Notes: generated from the sequence alone by a model not told the origin. DNA of 8,490 nt from Thermoflexales bacterium (GCA_007118795.1 SKQX01000175.1:1-8490), one strand, 5' to 3'; counted from the stretch's first letter, positions 1-7,069 are shown. Numbers and translations: made by a program.

Positions 1-647
1 AGCCAGTCCCGGTAGGAGGCCGGATACCGGACGTAGACGCGGGCCTCCGGGGCGTAGCGGATCAACGCTCCCTGCTGGGCGATCTGGTGCGAGATCACGG
101 CATCCTCGGCCAGCGCATCCTCCGGTACGTGATGGACAAGTTCGTTTCGAAAGGCGAAGAGGTATCCAGAGCAGACGAGGAAGCGATCCGTTCCTGTGCG
201 CGTGGCCCGGTCTCGGGCGACCCGCATACGGTGTATGCCATCCGTCAGCAGGTGGGACCAATAGCCAAGCATGGTGTGCCGCGGGCTGACGCTGATAGGA
301 CGCCCGCTCACCGCCCCCACCTGGGGGTCACGGAAGGGAGCCAACAGCGGGGCCAGAGCCTCATCGTCTACCAGAACGTCGCCGTCGCTCAGAACCACGA
401 CTTGCCCCCGGGCCGCTTCCAGGCCCGCGTTGACAGCGGTGGGTTTGCCGCGCTGTGGATCGGCGACGTGGCGGACAACAGGGTGTCGTTCGGCGTAGTC
501 GTCGACCACGGCGATGGTCTCTGGGTCGGGGCAGACGACCAGAAGCTCGCTCTCTTCATCCAGCTGGGGAAGGAAGGCGTCGATGGCGGGGCCAACGGTC
601 TCGGCCTCGCGAAAGGCCGTGATCATGACACTCAGTCGGGGCGCCAT
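1..647 (-). CDS. Glycosyltransferase family 2, N-terminal catalytic part (truncated by window edge)
   Basis: The frame is open from an ATG at 647-645 to the window edge (215 codons seen). The start MAPRLSVMITAFREAE has the short beta strand and N-terminal fold typical of GT-A family 2 enzymes. About 70-85 residues in comes DPQRGKPTAVNAGLEAARG, then the DXD-type metal/nucleotide-sugar motif SDGDV. Further on are VGAVSGRP and the acidic EDAVISHQI segment that in processive GT2 enzymes carries the catalytic base. The visible part ends at RYPASYRDW, just where a QxxRW-like motif would be expected. By family it transfers a sugar from a nucleotide donor to a polysaccharide, lipid or protein acceptor, usually at the membrane; the substrate cannot be told. 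The start follows the stop of the PPC gene by 15 nt in the same frame, so the two are probably co-transcribed. Its own Shine-Dalgarno is weak, which suggests translational coupling. Confidence 0.88.
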   Translation of the reverse strand, partial: MAPRLSVMITAFREAETVGPAIDAFLPQLDEESELLVVCPDPETIAVVDDYAERHPVVRHVADPQRGKPTAVNAGLEAARGQVVVLSDGDVLVDDEALAPLLAPFRDPQVGAVSGRPISVSPRHTMLGYWSHLLTDGIHRMRVARDRATRTGTDRFLVCSGYLFAFRNELVHHVPEDALAEDAVISHQIAQQGALIRYAPEARVYVRYPASYRDW

Positions 648-662
648 TCCAGAAAAGCGGGG

Positions 663-1109
663 TCAGACGGAGAAGGTCTCGACGGCCCTGAGATCCCAGC
701 GCTGCAGGTCAGTGTCAGGGTCGTGACGCCGCCGGATGGTGCCGGGCTGAGGCCTGACGACGATCTCCAAGGTCGGCCCGACTGTCCCCTCCACGAGGTG
801 ACCGCCACGGGTGCTGAAGTCGGCAAGCCCAAGAACCACGTGGGCGTACGCCGTGGGATGGCCGTCCCGGCCTCGGGTGATGTCTCCCGTGAGGTTCAGA
901 ACCTCGACCGGTTCGTCGAGAGACCTCTTCTGGTAGGTATTGCTCTCACCGTCGTAGGAACCCAGGATCACGCGGTCGAGCATGCCGATGCCGGAGAGCG
1001 TCGCAAACCCGATGCGATGCTGCTTTGCGAAGTCCTCCAAGCGCTGTAGCACGTTCTCACCCTGGTCCAGTTGGACAAGGTAATTGGCTCCCAATCGCTT
1101 CACCTGCAC
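663..1109 (-). CDS. PPC domain (DUF296 / PD1-like) protein
   Basis: The 148-residue protein spans a whole PPC (plant and prokaryote conserved, DUF296) domain and nothing else. Diagnostic features are an early FATLSGIGMLDRVILGSYD segment (about residues 35-53), VEVLNLTGDIT near 68-78, AYAHVVLGLAD near 87-97, and the glycine-histidine block GGHLVEGTVGPTLEIVV near 101-117. In plants this domain is fused to AT-hook DNA-binding regions. Bacterial stand-alone forms are small trimeric proteins of unknown role; no DNA-binding tail is visible here. The start is GTG at 1109-1107. It is supported by GGGAGG at about 1115-1120 with a 5-nt spacer and by a promoter about 50 nt upstream. The gene leads directly into the glycosyltransferase, so it may regulate or accompany it, but the function is not known. 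Confidence 0.88.
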   Translation of the reverse strand: MQVKRLGANYLVQLDQGENVLQRLEDFAKQHRIGFATLSGIGMLDRVILGSYDGESNTYQKRSLDEPVEVLNLTGDITRGRDGHPTAYAHVVLGLADFSTRGGHLVEGTVGPTLEIVVRPQPGTIRRRHDPDTDLQRWDLRAVETFSV

Positions 1110-1157
1110 CGTGGCCTCCCTGTGATCAGCCCTGATACGCCCTCCTTCTTGTCCGCG

Positions 1158-1186
1158 ATTCTAGCACGGATCGTGTTCGGTGGCAA
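1158..1186 (-). promoter_or_regulatory. Sigma70-type promoter for the PPC-glycosyltransferase unit
   Basis: Read on the minus strand, TTGCCA (1186-1181) and TAGAAT (1163-1158) are separated by exactly 17 nt, each one or two mismatches from consensus. Transcription would begin near 1150, giving a leader of about 40 nt before the GTG start at 1109 that includes the GGGAGG ribosome site. No operator-like palindrome is obvious around it. Confidence 0.5.
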
Positions 1187-1547
1187 AGAAGGGCCTGAGC
1201 GCGGGAGATGGCCCGACGACGAGGCCTTCCGACTTGGCGGTCACGGTCTACCAGGGGAGATCTTAACCGGCAGGTGGTAGCGGGGCGGACGACGAGCGGC
1301 CGCCGACGGACGATGGTCCGCGGGGTATCTGCGCCTGTGGCTCAGGTTTGCCCGCGACTTAGCTCTGCACGCGGGGTATGCGCGAGGGGCTATGGGGGGG
1401 CGGCAGCGCTTGACCCATAGGGCACGACCATTGATATGGATGCCGAGAGGCACTGGTGGGGCGGGGTGACGAAATACAGCCGCTCTGGGCAGCGGTGATC
1501 CCACAGAAGGACGAAAACAGGGTCCCAAAGGGGGCGTGATGCCCAGC

Positions 1548-1582
1548 GATATTGTTTTGGGTAATATCACTTGCTTTTTTTT
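1548..1582 (+). other. AT-rich inverted repeat followed by T8
   Basis: GATATT (1548-1553) and AATATC (1563-1568) can pair across a 9-nt loop. A run of eight T follows at 1575-1582 after a 6-nt gap. The weak stem and the gap make it a poor intrinsic terminator. It stands out mainly as an AT-rich island in GC-rich surroundings, and no plus-strand gene ends here. Confidence 0.2.
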
Positions 1583-1972
1583 GAGGAACAATGGTTCGGT
1601 GACCGACCTGGACTCCGCTGCCGGGGCGGGGGTTCCGGTATCCACTCGACGTGTTGCCAGCTGGGGATAGCCCACGGGCGTACCAGCGCAGAGAGGTGCA
1701 CAGAGGGTGTTAAGGTACTGGACACACTATACCACAGAGCGGGCTCCATGCAAGATGGCGCTTGACAGGCGTCTACAGATTCCCAGTTGGGCAGTGAGAA
1801 TAGAGGGCAGGAGGCGGCGGCAGCAGGGGCCGGGGAAGCGGTTCGTAGCTCGAGTTGGGTACAATCGGGGAGGCCAGTGGACAGGGATGTGGGAGGGGGT
1901 GGAGTTGCCGAGGACGGGGTCCTACCCGGATGCAGAGGGGAGATGCGGCGAGCTCTGCAGTAGGGGGCGGGT

Positions 1973-1987
1973 GTCAGTCTTCGCCCG
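1973..1987 (+). repeat. 15-bp direct repeat, copy 1
   Basis: GTCAGTCTTCGCCCG occurs here and again at 2735-2749 in the same orientation. Both copies follow a CGGG-rich flank, so similarity extends a few bases leftward with a 2-nt difference. The pair brackets the istB remnant. This copy is preceded by T, giving a TGTCAG start reminiscent of the TG...CA ends of IS21-family elements, but no inverted partner was found. Confidence 0.4.
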
Positions 1988-1994
1988 TCTTTAG

Positions 1995-2436
1995 GCCTGC
2001 GGGCTGCTGGGGAGCGGCGACGACTCCATCGGTCAGCCGCAGTCGATCAACGAGAATGCGGCGCGGGAGACGAAAGCGGGGGCGCGCTGCATGTTCACGG
2101 TGCTCAACGGCTTCGCCCTGGTCCGCAAGTATGACCAGGCGAGCGTGGAGGAGGGATCTTTGATCAAGGGGCGCTGACGGAGCAGTCCGAGTGGGTCGTG
2201 CCTCGGGGCGGAGGGTGAGTGGATCCTGCGGGAATGGGGCTTCGTGCCGACGGAGCTATGCTCTTGTTTGGGCAGGCGAGCATCGAGATCACGGATGTCT
2301 GGGGCGGCACTGCTGGTGACCGGGACCGACAGCTCTTGGACCTGGACGGGATTGAGATCATGGTGGTGGGGACCAGGCGGGACCTACGAGTGGGGCCACC
2401 CGATGCAGTCTTCGTATAGTAGCAGTGCATCTAACT
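1995..2436 (+). pseudogene. Possible decayed plus-strand reading frame, unknown protein
   Basis: One plus-strand frame stays open from just after the TAG at 1992-1994 to the TGA at 2434-2436, broken only by a TGA at 2175-2177. Part of it reads like real protein, for example INENAARETKAGARCMFTV followed by LNGFALVRKYDQASVEEG (about 2046-2162), and EWILREWGFVPTEL near 2217-2258. A neighbouring frame then gives LLDLDGIEIMVVG near 2333-2371, which would fit a frameshift. No start codon or ribosome site serves the whole stretch, and I do not recognise the family. GC-rich DNA produces open frames by chance, so this is a weak call. Confidence 0.2.
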
Positions 2437-2484
2437 GACGTTGAGGTGCCACGCACTTCTGAAATGCAAGGCACCGATGCGGGG

Positions 2485-2691
2485 CTAGGCATCAGGGCGG
2501 TGTCTTCGCTGGGCCCTGGGTGGCGTAGAATATGCGTAGACTCCGCGGGCGGCATCGGCCCAAAGCGATTGGAGGCTCAGGGCCGCAGCCAAGGACGTCT
2601 CTCGTGTCCCGCACAAACCGAGGATCAGGATGTTCTCTGCGCGGGCGATGAACTCGCCCACACACAGCTGTGGCAGTTGGAAGTGGAGATG
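2485..2691 (-). pseudogene. istB: Decayed fragment of IS21-family IstB ATP-binding helper
   Basis: The minus-strand frame between a TAG upstream and the TAG at 2487-2485 gives 68 residues. They include FIARAENILILGLCGTRETS followed by LAAAL. IstB proteins have the arrangement FIxRAENVLLLGPPGxGKTHLAxAL at the same place. The GPPGTGKTH Walker A has here become GLCGTRETS, losing the lysine needed for ATP binding. A preceding HFQLP and a following VYAYSTPP match in position the FxFQP and VxFTTA segments of the family. Neither the N-terminus nor the C-terminal Walker B half was found in adjacent frames, so only a heavily mutated core remains. IstB is the ATPase partner of the IS21 transposase IstA; no istA is present in the window. 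Confidence 0.7.
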
Positions 2692-2734
2692 ACACTATGG
2701 AGGCTTTACACACGCTGACAACAGATTGACGCGG

Positions 2735-2749
2735 GTCAGTCTTCGCCCG
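2735..2749 (+). repeat. 15-bp direct repeat, copy 2
   Basis: Second exact copy of GTCAGTCTTCGCCCG, 762 nt after the first, same strand. It lies just upstream of the palindromic tandem array and just beyond the 5' side of the istB remnant. The identical 15 bases are longer than expected by chance in a sequence of this size, but the origin is unknown. Confidence 0.4.
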
Positions 2750-2780
2750 GACGGAGTACCATGTAGGATCGTGGAGATTA

Positions 2781-3160
2781 GCCCCCTCACCCTAACCCTC
2801 TCCCCCGGGGGAGAGGGATTGTTCCAGCTGCAGGCACCGCACTGGATCGCCTCCCCGGCGACAGATCGATTTGGGAGTCGGGGTTGTGGGGTTCAGCCCC
2901 CTCACCCTAATCCTCTCCCCCGGGGAGAGGGATTCTCCCACTTGCCGGCAGCGCACTGGTTCGCCTACCGAGCGTCAGATGGATTTGGGAGTCTGGGTTG
3001 TGAGGTTCAGCCCCCTCACCCTGACCCTCTCCCGCGGGGAGAGGGATTGTGCCAATTGCGGGCGCCGCACTGGTTCGGCTACCCGGCCACAGATCCCTTT
3101 GGGAGTCGGAGTTGTGAGGTTCAGCCCCCTCACCCTGACCCTCTCCCCCGGGGGAGAGGG
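2781..3160. repeat. Tandem array: four palindromic GC-rich cores with three 78-nt linkers
   Basis: Cores begin at 2781, 2896, 3010 and 3124 (periods 115, 114, 114) and share GCCCCCTCACCCT, a C/T-rich arm, a central palindrome and GAGAGGG. The first and last cores are 37 nt and contain a perfect 22-nt palindrome (2796-2817 in copy 1). The middle two are 36 nt and differ by one base at the palindrome centre. The three linkers are all exactly 78 nt and align without gaps, with shared blocks such as CGCACTGG, TTTGGGAGTC and GGTTCA. The core resembles the CCCTCACCC...GGGAGAGGG intergenic palindromes scattered in many bacterial genomes, which are REP-like or derived from non-autonomous elements. 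Placed 93 nt past the stop of the minus-strand operon, each core could fold into a strong hairpin and may end transcription or protect the mRNA 3' end. Translations such as PPHPDPLPRGEG are by-products. Confidence 0.92.
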
Positions 3161-3252
3161 CTTTCAACGGTTGGCAGTGCTGGGCCGGGCCTTGGCGCGA
3201 AGTCACCGAAGCCATGGCACCACGATGGGCGCCAGTCAGCGGTGGAGCGCTT

Positions 3253-4527
3253 TCACTCCCCCTGGAACGGGGCATTCGGATGTATGACGGCGTCGGCGGG
3301 CATGCCGGGCTTGAGGGCGTGATCGGGATTGGGGATGAGGACGTCGACGGCGAAGACCAGGTCGACCCGATCCTCCTCGGTCTGAACGTAGCTGGGGCTA
3401 AACTCGGCCTCGGCTGCAATGGACTCGACGCGACCGACGAAGGTTCGATCGGGAAACGAATCCACGGTCACCTGCACGCTCTGGCCGATCTCGACGTGGC
3501 CGATCTGGCTCACGGAGATGTAGAGGACCAGGGTGACGTGATCCAGATTGGCGATGGTAAGCAGCGGCCTTCCCGCCGTGGCAGTCTCACCCACCTGAAC
3601 GGCACGGGAGGTGATGATACCGTCCATCGGTGCGGTAAGGACGAGTTGGTCGAGGCGGGCGTCGGCTAGATCCACGCCTGACTGGGCCTGACGCACCTCG
3701 GCTTCGGCCAGGGCGAGCTCCTCTTCGGTGGGTCCAGCTCTCAGCTCGTCCAGCCGCGCCTGCGCTCGCTGGACCTCCGACTCCGCCAAATCGACCTGGG
3801 TCTGAGCCTGGTGCAGGTCGGCCTGGAGGGTGAGAGGTTCCTCCAGTATGCTCAACAGGCCGGAGAGATACGCGCGAGCTCCGCTCCACTGGGCCTCCGC
3901 CTCACGCAGCCGGGCCTGAGCTGCCTCCAGTTGATGGGCCCAGATCTGAGCCGTGTCACCCCCTTGCTCTGCGTACACGCTGTGTTTGACCCGGGTTGCT
4001 TCCAAATCGGCCTCGCGCAACTCGACGTTTTGCTCCGCCAGCTGCACCTGCGCGCGGGCCTCGTCGATCTCGGCTCTCAACTCCCGCGGGTTGCTGATCA
4101 CGTCTTCTGCATTGAGCACCGCCTGCTTCGCGCCAGCTCGCTGCGCCTCGGCCTCTTCAAGAACGGCTTCAGCTGCTGCGACTTCCTCGGCGCGCGGCCC
4201 GGCGCTTACCCGATCCAGGTTGGCCCGAGCAACTGAGAGAGCTGCGCCAGCCTCGGTGCGCTGCCGTTCGAGGGTGGTGTCGTCGAGGCGCAGGACGACC
4301 TCACCTTTCTCCACGCGGTCGCCGCGCTCAACGAGGATCTCCCCGACCAGGCCTTGAATCTCAGCGGCGACGGCCACCTCTTGACCTTCGATGAATCCCG
4401 AGGCAGTGATCCGGCCCTCAGGAGAAACTCCGGTGGGATCACACGCTACAGCCAGGGCTGCCAGCAGAAGGAAGACCAAACCGAGGACCCAGGAGCGGCG
4501 GTGCGGAGACGACCCAGGTGCCCGCAT
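3253..4527 (-). CDS. HlyD/YbhG-type membrane fusion protein, probable lipoprotein
   Basis: The 424-residue periplasmic adaptor is the last gene of the operon. Residues 10-28 form a hydrophobic signal segment followed by Cys29 (LAVAC). This looks like a lipobox, although the -3 residue is Ala rather than the usual Leu. SGFIEGQEVAVAAEIQGLVG near 43-62 and the downstream KGEVVLRLDD are the first half of the biotinyl-lipoyl domain. Residues about 85-290 form a long alanine/glutamate-rich coiled-coil hairpin, and LTAPMDGIITSRAVQVGE (297-314) closes the lipoyl domain. The end, with DSFPDRTFVGRV and LKPGMPADAVI, is the beta-barrel/membrane-proximal part. It should link the ABC exporter to an outer component or stabilise substrate transfer. 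The start is ATG at 4527, one base after the upstream stop, with GGAGG 9 nt before it; a longer in-frame start at 4557 lies inside the previous gene. It is a diverged paralogue of its upstream neighbour. Confidence 0.88.
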   Translation of the reverse strand: MRAPGSSPHRRSWVLGLVFLLLAALAVACDPTGVSPEGRITASGFIEGQEVAVAAEIQGLVGEILVERGDRVEKGEVVLRLDDTTLERQRTEAGAALSVARANLDRVSAGPRAEEVAAAEAVLEEAEAQRAGAKQAVLNAEDVISNPRELRAEIDEARAQVQLAEQNVELREADLEATRVKHSVYAEQGGDTAQIWAHQLEAAQARLREAEAQWSGARAYLSGLLSILEEPLTLQADLHQAQTQVDLAESEVQRAQARLDELRAGPTEEELALAEAEVRQAQSGVDLADARLDQLVLTAPMDGIITSRAVQVGETATAGRPLLTIANLDHVTLVLYISVSQIGHVEIGQSVQVTVDSFPDRTFVGRVESIAAEAEFSPSYVQTEEDRVDLVFAVDVLIPNPDHALKPGMPADAVIHPNAPFQGE

Positions 4528-4528
4528 G

Positions 4529-6037
4529 TTAGGATTCCTCCACAAAGAGCGTGGCATCGGCTGGCATGCCCGGCTTCAGCTTGTGATAGAGATTCGGGAT
4601 GAGGATGTCGACGGCGAAGACCATGCTCACCCGCTCCTCCGGGACCTGGATGTTGCGCGGCACGAACTCGGCCTGGTGCGCGATAGCCACAACCCGACCC
4701 TCGAAGCGTTGCTCGGGAAAGCTGTCTACGTAGACCTGAGCTCTCTGGCCGACCTTCACTCGCCCCAACTGATCGACAGGCACGTACACGGTAAGGGATA
4801 CCTCATCCAAATTCCCAAGGGTAAGCAGGGTGACGCCAGGCGCGGCTAGCTCACCCTCGTGGATGGAGAGTTTCTGCACCCGTCCCCCGACCGGGGCCGC
4901 GATAGTGAGCTTATCGTAGTCAGCGAGATGCCTATCCAGGTACGCCTCGGCCTGGGACACCCTAGCTGCCAGTACGGCGAGCTGCTCCCTGGTGGCACCG
5001 GAGCGCAGGGCTGTCAGCTGCGCCTCTGCGCGACCGACCGCAGCGCGGGCCTGCTCATATTTGGCTCGCGCCGTATCCGCGCGAGCCCGAAGGGCTTGAG
5101 GATCCTGCCGCATGGCGAGGAGATGGCCCAAGGAAGTCCTCGCCTGCTCGAGCCGGATATCCGCTGTACTGAAGCCGACCCAGGCCCGCCAGTACTCGTA
5201 TGGGATCGTCTGGAAGCTTAGCTGGGCTGGCATCTCCTCGGGCACAGGGGGCCGCTTGGCAGCCAGGATGGTCTCGTACCACTCCTCAAGCTCGCGCCGC
5301 AAGTCCTCCCACTCATCGGATTCCCAGAAGTCCTCGTACTTCTCTTCGAGCCTTCGCTTGGCATCTTCCCACTCTGCCAGGGCCTCCAGGAACTCCTGGT
5401 ACTCCGCCTCCAAGGCCTCTCGCATCTCCGGCCATCTCTCCCTGGCATCCCAATACGCATCGTGGGAGACCACTGCGGCATCCTTTCGGGCGCTCGCCTC
5501 GGCGAGTTCCGCTTCCGCGGCCTGGACAGCGGATCTGGCAGCCCCGATCTCCGCCTTCAGCCTCTGCGGGTGGTCTCGGATCGCCGCGGCATCCTGCCAG
5601 GCCTGATAAGCACCCTCCCGAGCGGCTACCGCCTGGGCTAGCTCAGCCTCGGCCTGGCGGATCTGCTCCGGGCGGGCGCTGGCCTCGGCCTGAGCCAGCT
5701 CGGCCTCCGCGATGGCCACACCAGCCCGGGCTGCCTCGATCTGGGCTTCCAGGAGCGTACCTTCAAGCCGGATCAGGCGATCCCCGGGCAGGACCGCCGT
5801 GCCCTTTTCTACGTATAGCTCGGCGACCCGGCCTCCGATCTGGGGAGCGATGTCGACCTCCTCAGCCTCGATGAACCCCGAAACGACCAACCGACGATCA
5901 GGAGACTCAGCAAACCCGAGGCGGTCCAGGGGGTTGCGCCAGCCCGGAGGATCCCAGGCAGTGTAGACTACGGCTGCTCCCCCCACCACCAAGACCAGGA
6001 TCACCACGAATAGGAGAAAACGGCGGCGTAGGTCCAT
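4529..6037 (-). CDS. HlyD/YbhG-type membrane fusion protein with enlarged coiled-coil domain
   Basis: A 502-residue adaptor, about 80 residues longer than its paralogue downstream. An N-terminal anchor, RRRFLLFVVILVLVVGGAA (about residues 4-22), lacks a lipobox cysteine, so it is probably held by the transmembrane helix. SGFIEAEEVDIAPQIGGRVA (53-72) begins the lipoyl domain. A coiled coil covers about 95-360 and is interrupted by an acidic, tryptophan/tyrosine-rich segment (about 195-290) with EKYEDFWESDEWEDL and PYEYWRAW. TIAAPVGGRVQKL (378-390) closes the lipoyl domain, and DSFPEQRFEGRV plus LKPGMPADATL mark the C-terminal barrel. The start is ATG at 6037, 4 nt after the ATPase stop, with GGAG 9 nt upstream. 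An in-frame ATG at 6211 would lie inside the ATPase gene and its translation there is not family-like. With the ATPases it would form an efflux or export machine. Confidence 0.9.
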   Translation of the reverse strand: MDLRRRFLLFVVILVLVVGGAAVVYTAWDPPGWRNPLDRLGFAESPDRRLVVSGFIEAEEVDIAPQIGGRVAELYVEKGTAVLPGDRLIRLEGTLLEAQIEAARAGVAIAEAELAQAEASARPEQIRQAEAELAQAVAAREGAYQAWQDAAAIRDHPQRLKAEIGAARSAVQAAEAELAEASARKDAAVVSHDAYWDARERWPEMREALEAEYQEFLEALAEWEDAKRRLEEKYEDFWESDEWEDLRRELEEWYETILAAKRPPVPEEMPAQLSFQTIPYEYWRAWVGFSTADIRLEQARTSLGHLLAMRQDPQALRARADTARAKYEQARAAVGRAEAQLTALRSGATREQLAVLAARVSQAEAYLDRHLADYDKLTIAAPVGGRVQKLSIHEGELAAPGVTLLTLGNLDEVSLTVYVPVDQLGRVKVGQRAQVYVDSFPEQRFEGRVVAIAHQAEFVPRNIQVPEERVSMVFAVDILIPNLYHKLKPGMPADATLFVEES

Positions 6038-6041
6038 TATC

Positions 6042-6986
6042 TCAGGCTCCGGAATCGTTCCCGTGGGTCTGCACCGCCGCGATGAACACGTCCTCAAGGG
6101 AGGGCGGTATGATCTCCATGGCTCGCACCGTAACCCCGGCATCCTCGAGAGCCTCGCGGACCAGGTCGGTCTGATCCTCCACTTGGTCGGCCACGGCGTG
6201 AATGAGCGCACCGTAGAGAGTCACCTCGTCGAATACGCCCAGCTGCTGCAGTACCTCAAGGGCGGAGTCGGACGGGTGGCAGTCGATCTCCAGGACCTCG
6301 CCCTCCATGTGCTCTATTTTGATGTCCTCAGGCGCGCCACGGGCAATGAGTTGGCCCCGGTGGATAAGGGCCAGATCCTGGCAGTGCTCCGCTTCGTCCA
6401 TGTAGTGAGTGGTCACGAGAATCGTCTTACCCGCAGCAGCCAACTCATACAGGAATTCCCAGAACTGCCGTCTTGAGATAGGATCAACGCCGGCCGTTGG
6501 TTCGTCGAGGAAGAGCATGTCAGGCTCGTGAAGAATGGCGGCGCCCAGCGCAAGGCGCTGCTTCCAGCCTCCGGCCAGATTGCGGGTCAGATCTCCCTCG
6601 CGGCCCGCTAAGCCTGCCATCTCAGTGACGAATGCCTTCCGATCGCGGAGTCGCTTCCCTTTGACGCCGTAGGTGCGACCGTAGAACTCCAGATTCTCGC
6701 CCACTGTGAGGTCGTCGTAGAGACTGAACTGCTGCGACATGTAGCCAACGCGCTTGCGAATCTCCTCCGCTTGATCCTGCGCGTCATACCCGAGTACGGT
6801 GGCTGTGCCTTCGGTGGGAACGAGCAGTCCCAGCAGCATACGGATGGTCGTCGTCTTCCCGGCCCCGTTTGGTCCGAGGAAGCCAAAGATCTGGCCGCGG
6901 CGGATATCAAAGGTGAGGCCATCCACAGCCGTGAAGCCGTCGAACACTTTGGTCAGTCTATCGACTTCGACGGCTAGCTCTTCCAT
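6042..6986 (-). CDS. ABC transporter ATP-binding protein (YbhF C-half-like)
   Basis: A complete 314-residue nucleotide-binding subunit of the ABC-2/DrrA-CcmA type. Motifs in order are Walker A GPNGAGKT (38-45), Q-loop GYMSQ (Gln85), signature LAGGW (137-141, altered from LSGGQ), Walker B MLFLDE (157-162, with catalytic Glu162), D-loop AGVD and H-loop His194 in VTTHYMDEAE. A C-terminal domain of about 90 residues ends in PPSLEDVFI, as usual in multidrug-type ABC-2 ATPases. It hydrolyses ATP at the cytoplasmic face to drive export through a permease dimer that is not present here. It is second in the operon, 83 nt after the other ATPase and 4 nt before the first adaptor gene. The pair is best read as a split version of E. 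coli YbhF, which fuses two such domains. The start at ATG 6986 fits the family N-terminus; its Shine-Dalgarno (GGGA) is modest. Confidence 0.93.
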   Translation of the reverse strand: MEELAVEVDRLTKVFDGFTAVDGLTFDIRRGQIFGFLGPNGAGKTTTIRMLLGLLVPTEGTATVLGYDAQDQAEEIRKRVGYMSQQFSLYDDLTVGENLEFYGRTYGVKGKRLRDRKAFVTEMAGLAGREGDLTRNLAGGWKQRLALGAAILHEPDMLFLDEPTAGVDPISRRQFWEFLYELAAAGKTILVTTHYMDEAEHCQDLALIHRGQLIARGAPEDIKIEHMEGEVLEIDCHPSDSALEVLQQLGVFDEVTLYGALIHAVADQVEDQTDLVREALEDAGVTVRAMEIIPPSLEDVFIAAVQTHGNDSGA

Positions 6987-7069
6987 GGTCGGTCCCGATC
7001 CAACAGAGCGAACCCGGTAGGCGGGAGAGCTGACTGATCGATGGCAAGCAGGGGATCAGGATGTCCCAT

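Larger units (their letters stand above)
1187..1990. other. Non-coding stretch without a recognisable gene
   Basis: About 800 nt between the PPC promoter and the decayed region. Reading frames on both strands are short, overlap each other, lack ribosome sites, and have arginine/proline/serine-rich translations typical of random GC-rich DNA. None resembles a protein family I know. The only local structures are an AT-rich inverted repeat with a T-tract (1548-1582) and the first copy of a 15-bp direct repeat (1973-1987). It is probably decayed or spacer DNA. Confidence 0.6.

Noticed and set aside
87..1049. 320-codon plus-strand open frame
   Set aside because: It lies opposite the glycosyltransferase and PPC genes, whose minus-strand translations carry clear family motifs. 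It has no ribosome site and no recognisable domain. It is an antisense shadow of GC-rich codons.
1241..1675. 144-codon minus-strand frame
   Set aside because: Proline/arginine/serine-rich translation without domains, no ribosome site, and it overlaps several equally poor frames on the other strand.
2219..2419. Short plus-strand frame as an intact gene
   Set aside because: No ribosome site and only 66 codons. Its better-looking part may belong to the decayed plus-strand frame around it, so it was not listed separately.
2781..3160. CRISPR array with four repeats
   Set aside because: Core spacing would fit only very long spacers, and the 78-nt linkers are similar to one another where CRISPR spacers should be unique. 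No cas gene is present, and the core is a GC-rich perfect palindrome.
3161..3252. Intrinsic terminator between the last adaptor gene and the repeat array
   Set aside because: TGGCGC/GCGCCA can pair, but across a loop of more than 25 nt and with no T-tract on the minus strand. The adjacent palindromic cores are the better candidates for ending transcription.
2726..3322. 198-codon plus-strand frame with repeated PPHPDPLPRGEG units
   Set aside because: The repetition comes from the palindromic DNA array. The first period is 115 nt, not a multiple of three, so the units are not kept in one frame, and this translation is a common false protein wherever such palindromes occur.
6038..6211. Longer N-terminus for the upstream adaptor from ATG 6211
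   Set aside because: It would overlap the ATPase gene by about 170 nt. The added residues are not family-like, while ATG 6037 is followed at once by a proper membrane anchor and preceded by GGAG.
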